Shown here in pieces: positions 6,460 to 7,991 of a stretch of DNA of 7,991 nucleotides (within the stretch, counting starts at the first letter, position 1; each line of letters opens with the position of its first letter). The stretch spans positions 1 to 7,991 of the forward strand of contig JAGREZ010000499.1 of the NCBI GenBank assembly GCA_020446285.1. Reading direction: 5' to 3'. The position numbers and the translations under genes were made by a program. Under the pieces are notes generated by a model, which saw only the letters and a list, made by a program, of their open reading frames with translations, had not been told where the DNA came from and did no database searches. The stretch is from Geminicoccaceae bacterium. Its GTDB lineage: Bacteria > Pseudomonadota > Alphaproteobacteria > Geminicoccales > Geminicoccaceae.

Positions 6460-6487
6460 TTGACCCGCGAATCTCATGGTCTAAGCC
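6460..6487 (+). promoter_or_regulatory. Candidate promoter for the PraR/PhrR-like gene
   Basis: TTGACC at 6460-6465 and TAAGCC at 6482-6487 are separated by 16 bp and closely resemble the TTGACC/TAAGCA pair before the SAM-II riboswitch in this same window. The predicted start near 6494 would leave a short leader with the AAAGGGA ribosome site. The -10 match is weak. Confidence 0.35.
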
Positions 6488-6510
6488 TTCTTGCAAAGGG
6501 ACCTTCATCT

Positions 6511-6939
6511 ATGACGCAGCTCGCCAACAAGGTTGCCAATCGAAACAATGGCGGTCGCAGCCGGGCGCTTGACGTCGATCATTTCGTGAGCCTGCGCATT
6601 CGCCAGCGTCGTATCATGCTGGGATACACGCAGCAGCAGATGGCCGAGCTGATCGGTGTCACCTATCAGCAGGCCCACAAGTACGAGACCGGCATCAACA
6701 GGATTTCGGCCGGCCGGCTCTACCAGATCGCCCAGGCACTCGGTGTCGATATCGGTTATTTCTTCGAGGATGTCGATCCCGAGCGGGAGCAGAAGACCAA
6801 GCAGTCGGAGATGATGCCGCAACAGCGCATGCTCCTTGAACTCGCGCGCAACTTTGCCGCCATCCAGCACCGCAAGCATCAGGATGCGATCTGCAACCTC
6901 GCCAAGGTGCTCGCCTCCGCCGAACGCGAATCGGAGTAA
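6511..6939 (+). CDS. XRE-family regulator, PraR/PhrR-like
   Basis: This 142-residue protein has one XRE helix-turn-helix at about residues 25-80 (GYTQQQMAELIGVTYQQAHKYE is the helix-turn-helix core, in outline), followed by an acidic and then charged helical tail ending in ESE. The domain sequence and length resemble the rhizobial PraR/PhrR proteins, regulators known in that group for roles in biofilm, attachment and quorum-sensing control. ATG 6511 is chosen because AAAGGGA at 6496-6502 gives a proper ribosome site; the in-frame TTG at 6460 lies in the candidate -35 element. Two inverted repeats upstream suggest autoregulation or control by the S24-like regulator next door. The family resemblance is from memory and is not enough to assign a gene symbol. 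Confidence 0.88.
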   Translation: MTQLANKVANRNNGGRSRALDVDHFVSLRIRQRRIMLGYTQQQMAELIGVTYQQAHKYETGINRISAGRLYQIAQALGVDIGYFFEDVDPEREQKTKQSEMMPQQRMLLELARNFAAIQHRKHQDAICNLAKVLASAERESE

Positions 6940-6954
6940 TCCGGGCACCGGTTT

Positions 6955-6983
6955 CCTGCAGGCAGGGCTATCTCGCCTGCGGG
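6955..6983. terminator. Hairpin between convergent genes, possible weak bidirectional terminator
   Basis: CCTGCAGGC (6955-6963) pairs with GCCTGCGGG (6975-6983), a 9-bp stem with one T-G pair and an 11-base loop. It lies between the convergent XRE and Nudix genes, and the Nudix stop codon (6968-6970) is inside the loop. No T-tract follows on either strand, so termination is uncertain. Confidence 0.35.
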
Positions 6984-7408
6984 GCCGATTGTTCGAGTGC
7001 CATGGCGATGACGCGCCGGGTTTCCTGCCAGAGTTCCATGGCTTCGATTTCTGCGGGACTGGCCCAGTGAACCGCCATGGCGTCGCTCGAGGCGACCGGT
7101 TCGCCGGCAATGCTCGTCGCGACGAGGTCGACAAGAGTGTAATGATACCGGACAGCGCCGGTGTCGTCGCGGTCGATCATATCGACGACACAAAGATGCC
7201 GGATGTGATCGAGTTCGAGCCCGGTTTCCTCGGCAACCTCCCTCTTCCCCGCCTCGAAAACGGTCTCGCCCAGCTTCTGCGCGCCACCCGGCAATGACCA
7301 TTGCCCTCGCCTCGGCGGCTTGCCTCTCTGGATCAGCAGGACCCGACCGTCGCGCACGACGACCACGCCGATGCCGACGATCGGCCTTTCCGGATACGTT
7401 CTGCTCAC
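6968..7408 (-). CDS. Nudix hydrolase
   Basis: This 146-residue protein is a Nudix-family pyrophosphohydrolase, which cleaves nucleoside diphosphates linked to another group. The Nudix box is perfect: GAQKLGETVFEAGKREVAEE fits G-x5-E-x7-R-E-x2-E-E and continues TGLE. The preceding GQWSLPGG and the N-terminal PIVGIGVVVVRDGRVLLIQRG strand order, in outline, match ADP-ribose pyrophosphatase-like members; substrate is not certain. I start it at GTG 7408: on the minus strand a strong GGGGAGG (plus-strand 7419-7425) lies about 10 bases upstream. The frame stays open to 7654, but that extension overlaps the FIST gene and reads like random Arg-rich sequence. It is 64 bp downstream of the FIST gene on the same strand and convergent with the XRE gene. 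Confidence 0.9.
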   Translation of the reverse strand: MSRTYPERPIVGIGVVVVRDGRVLLIQRGKPPRRGQWSLPGGAQKLGETVFEAGKREVAEETGLELDHIRHLCVVDMIDRDDTGAVRYHYTLVDLVATSIAGEPVASSDAMAVHWASPAEIEAMELWQETRRVIAMALEQSAPQAR

Positions 7409-7472
7409 CTTCGGCACACCTCCCCGCGATAGCCCGTCCGTCTTGTTCCGGGCGGCATCCGCTTCCTTGATA

Positions 7473-7991
7473 TCACCCGATGAGGGCGAGTACAGCCGTC
7501 CCGCATGCGAGTTCACCGCCATGGAGTTCCTCGGATGTGCGCAGGCCGATGAGCGGAACGGAGCCCAGCGCCGCCTGCACCCGGCTTGCCTCGCTGACCG
7601 CCGGGCCAAAGAGGGCATGCCCGCGATCCACCGACCCGTAGAGGATCGCCGCACGCGGTTTGCGCCCGCCCGGAAAGCTGTCGAGCAGTTCCCCGACCGC
7701 CGAATCGATCTCCTCGAGAGCGATCGCCGGGTTCCTGTTGGTGACCCGAAGCCAGTTGCCGGGCCGCTGCGACTGGACCAGGACCTCGCCGCTTGCGCGG
7801 GAAAACTGTTCGATCCGCAAGGGCCGGCCGGAGGCGCCGGGTTCCTCTTCTCCGGAACATGTCTCGATCATGATCGAACGGATGAGGCGTTCAGGCGCGC
7901 GGGCGAGCAGTTCGCCGGCATCGGCAGCGACGGCATCGGCGGCGGAACGGTCATCGATCAGGAGAATTCGCCCGCCGATGGCCGACGATAC
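7473..7991 (-). CDS. FIST-domain sensory protein, C-terminal part
   Basis: The frame is open from the stop at 7473 to the end of the window, giving the last 172 residues of a protein that begins beyond it; the internal ATG at 7871 is not taken as the start. The C-terminus (AILYGSVDRGHALFG, then VQAALGSVPLIGL, then the TAVLALIG end) follows the pattern of FIST_C domains, which are putative small-ligand sensors often found near signalling proteins. Two conserved spots differ from the form I expect: the Ser-Cys before the RGxxLFG motif is Gly-Ser here, and the GE of the GFxxxGE motif is SE. The FIST_N region is outside the window. The gene precedes the Nudix gene by 64 bp and the two may be cotranscribed. 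Confidence 0.7.
   Translation of the reverse strand, partial: VSSAIGGRILLIDDRSAADAVAADAGELLARAPERLIRSIMIETCSGEEEPGASGRPLRIEQFSRASGEVLVQSQRPGNWLRVTNRNPAIALEEIDSAVGELLDSFPGGRKPRAAILYGSVDRGHALFGPAVSEASRVQAALGSVPLIGLRTSEELHGGELACGTAVLALIG

Larger units (their letters stand above)
6378..6510. promoter_or_regulatory. AT-rich intergenic control region
   Basis: The 133 bases between the two XRE regulators are clearly more AT-rich than the rest of the window. They contain two separate perfect inverted repeats, a candidate promoter, a GAATC (GANTC, the CcrM target) at 6469-6473, and the AAAGGGA ribosome site at 6496-6502. I see no intrinsic terminator after the upstream gene. Confidence 0.6.

Noticed and set aside
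5754..6939. Prophage immunity region (CI/Cro-like pair)
   Set aside because: The two regulators are codirectional rather than divergent, and there are no integrase, excisionase or structural phage genes or attachment sites nearby.
7409..7654. N-terminal extension of the Nudix protein
   Set aside because: It overlaps the FIST frame, is Arg/Ser-rich without similarity to Nudix proteins, and a strong ribosome site precedes GTG 7408.

Overview
The window looks like a GC-rich alphaproteobacterial chromosome segment, most likely from the Rhizobiales/Hyphomicrobiales. The reasons are a SAM-II type riboswitch in front of metZ (that RNA class is typical of this group), a PraR/PhrR-like XRE regulator, and strong G/C third-position bias with long spurious antisense reading frames. 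No transposase, integrase, tRNA, rRNA, CRISPR array or attachment site is visible. The order-level assignment is inference.

Layout, left to right. (1) 1-416: the 3' end of pyrD (quinone-type dihydroorotate dehydrogenase), whose last codons carry a perfect 13-bp tandem duplication that changes the C-terminus. (2) 413-546: a compact control region. A candidate promoter has its -35 on the pyrD stop codon. It is followed by a SAM-II pseudoknot riboswitch and an intrinsic terminator. (3) 565-2587: metZ (O-succinylhomoserine sulfhydrylase), followed after 19 bp by an HTD2/mesaconyl-C4-CoA-hydratase-like double hot-dog protein. The two are probably cotranscribed and so probably both controlled by SAM. 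(4) 2659-5670: a HAD phosphatase (YihX-like) followed 3 bp later by a membrane-anchored or exported penicillin-acylase-family Ntn hydrolase. (5) 5754-6939: two consecutive XRE-family regulators. The first has a LexA/CI-like S24 C-terminal domain that seems to have lost its catalytic lysine and scissile Ala-Gly. The second is a short PraR/PhrR-like protein behind an AT-rich upstream region holding two perfect inverted repeats. (6) 6968-7991, minus strand: a Nudix hydrolase and, upstream of it, the C-terminal part of a FIST-domain sensory protein that runs off the window.

Most genes are ordinary housekeeping or accessory types. The best-supported functional unit is methionine feedback: high SAM would fold the SAM-II pseudoknot, leave the terminator free to form, and stop transcription before metZ and the adjoining hydratase gene. 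The least expected features are the attachment of a CoA-ester hydratase to this SAM-controlled operon, the small tandem duplication at the end of pyrD next to the promoter, and the apparently non-cleavable S24-type repressor. I see no clear sign of a wholly new multigene system.
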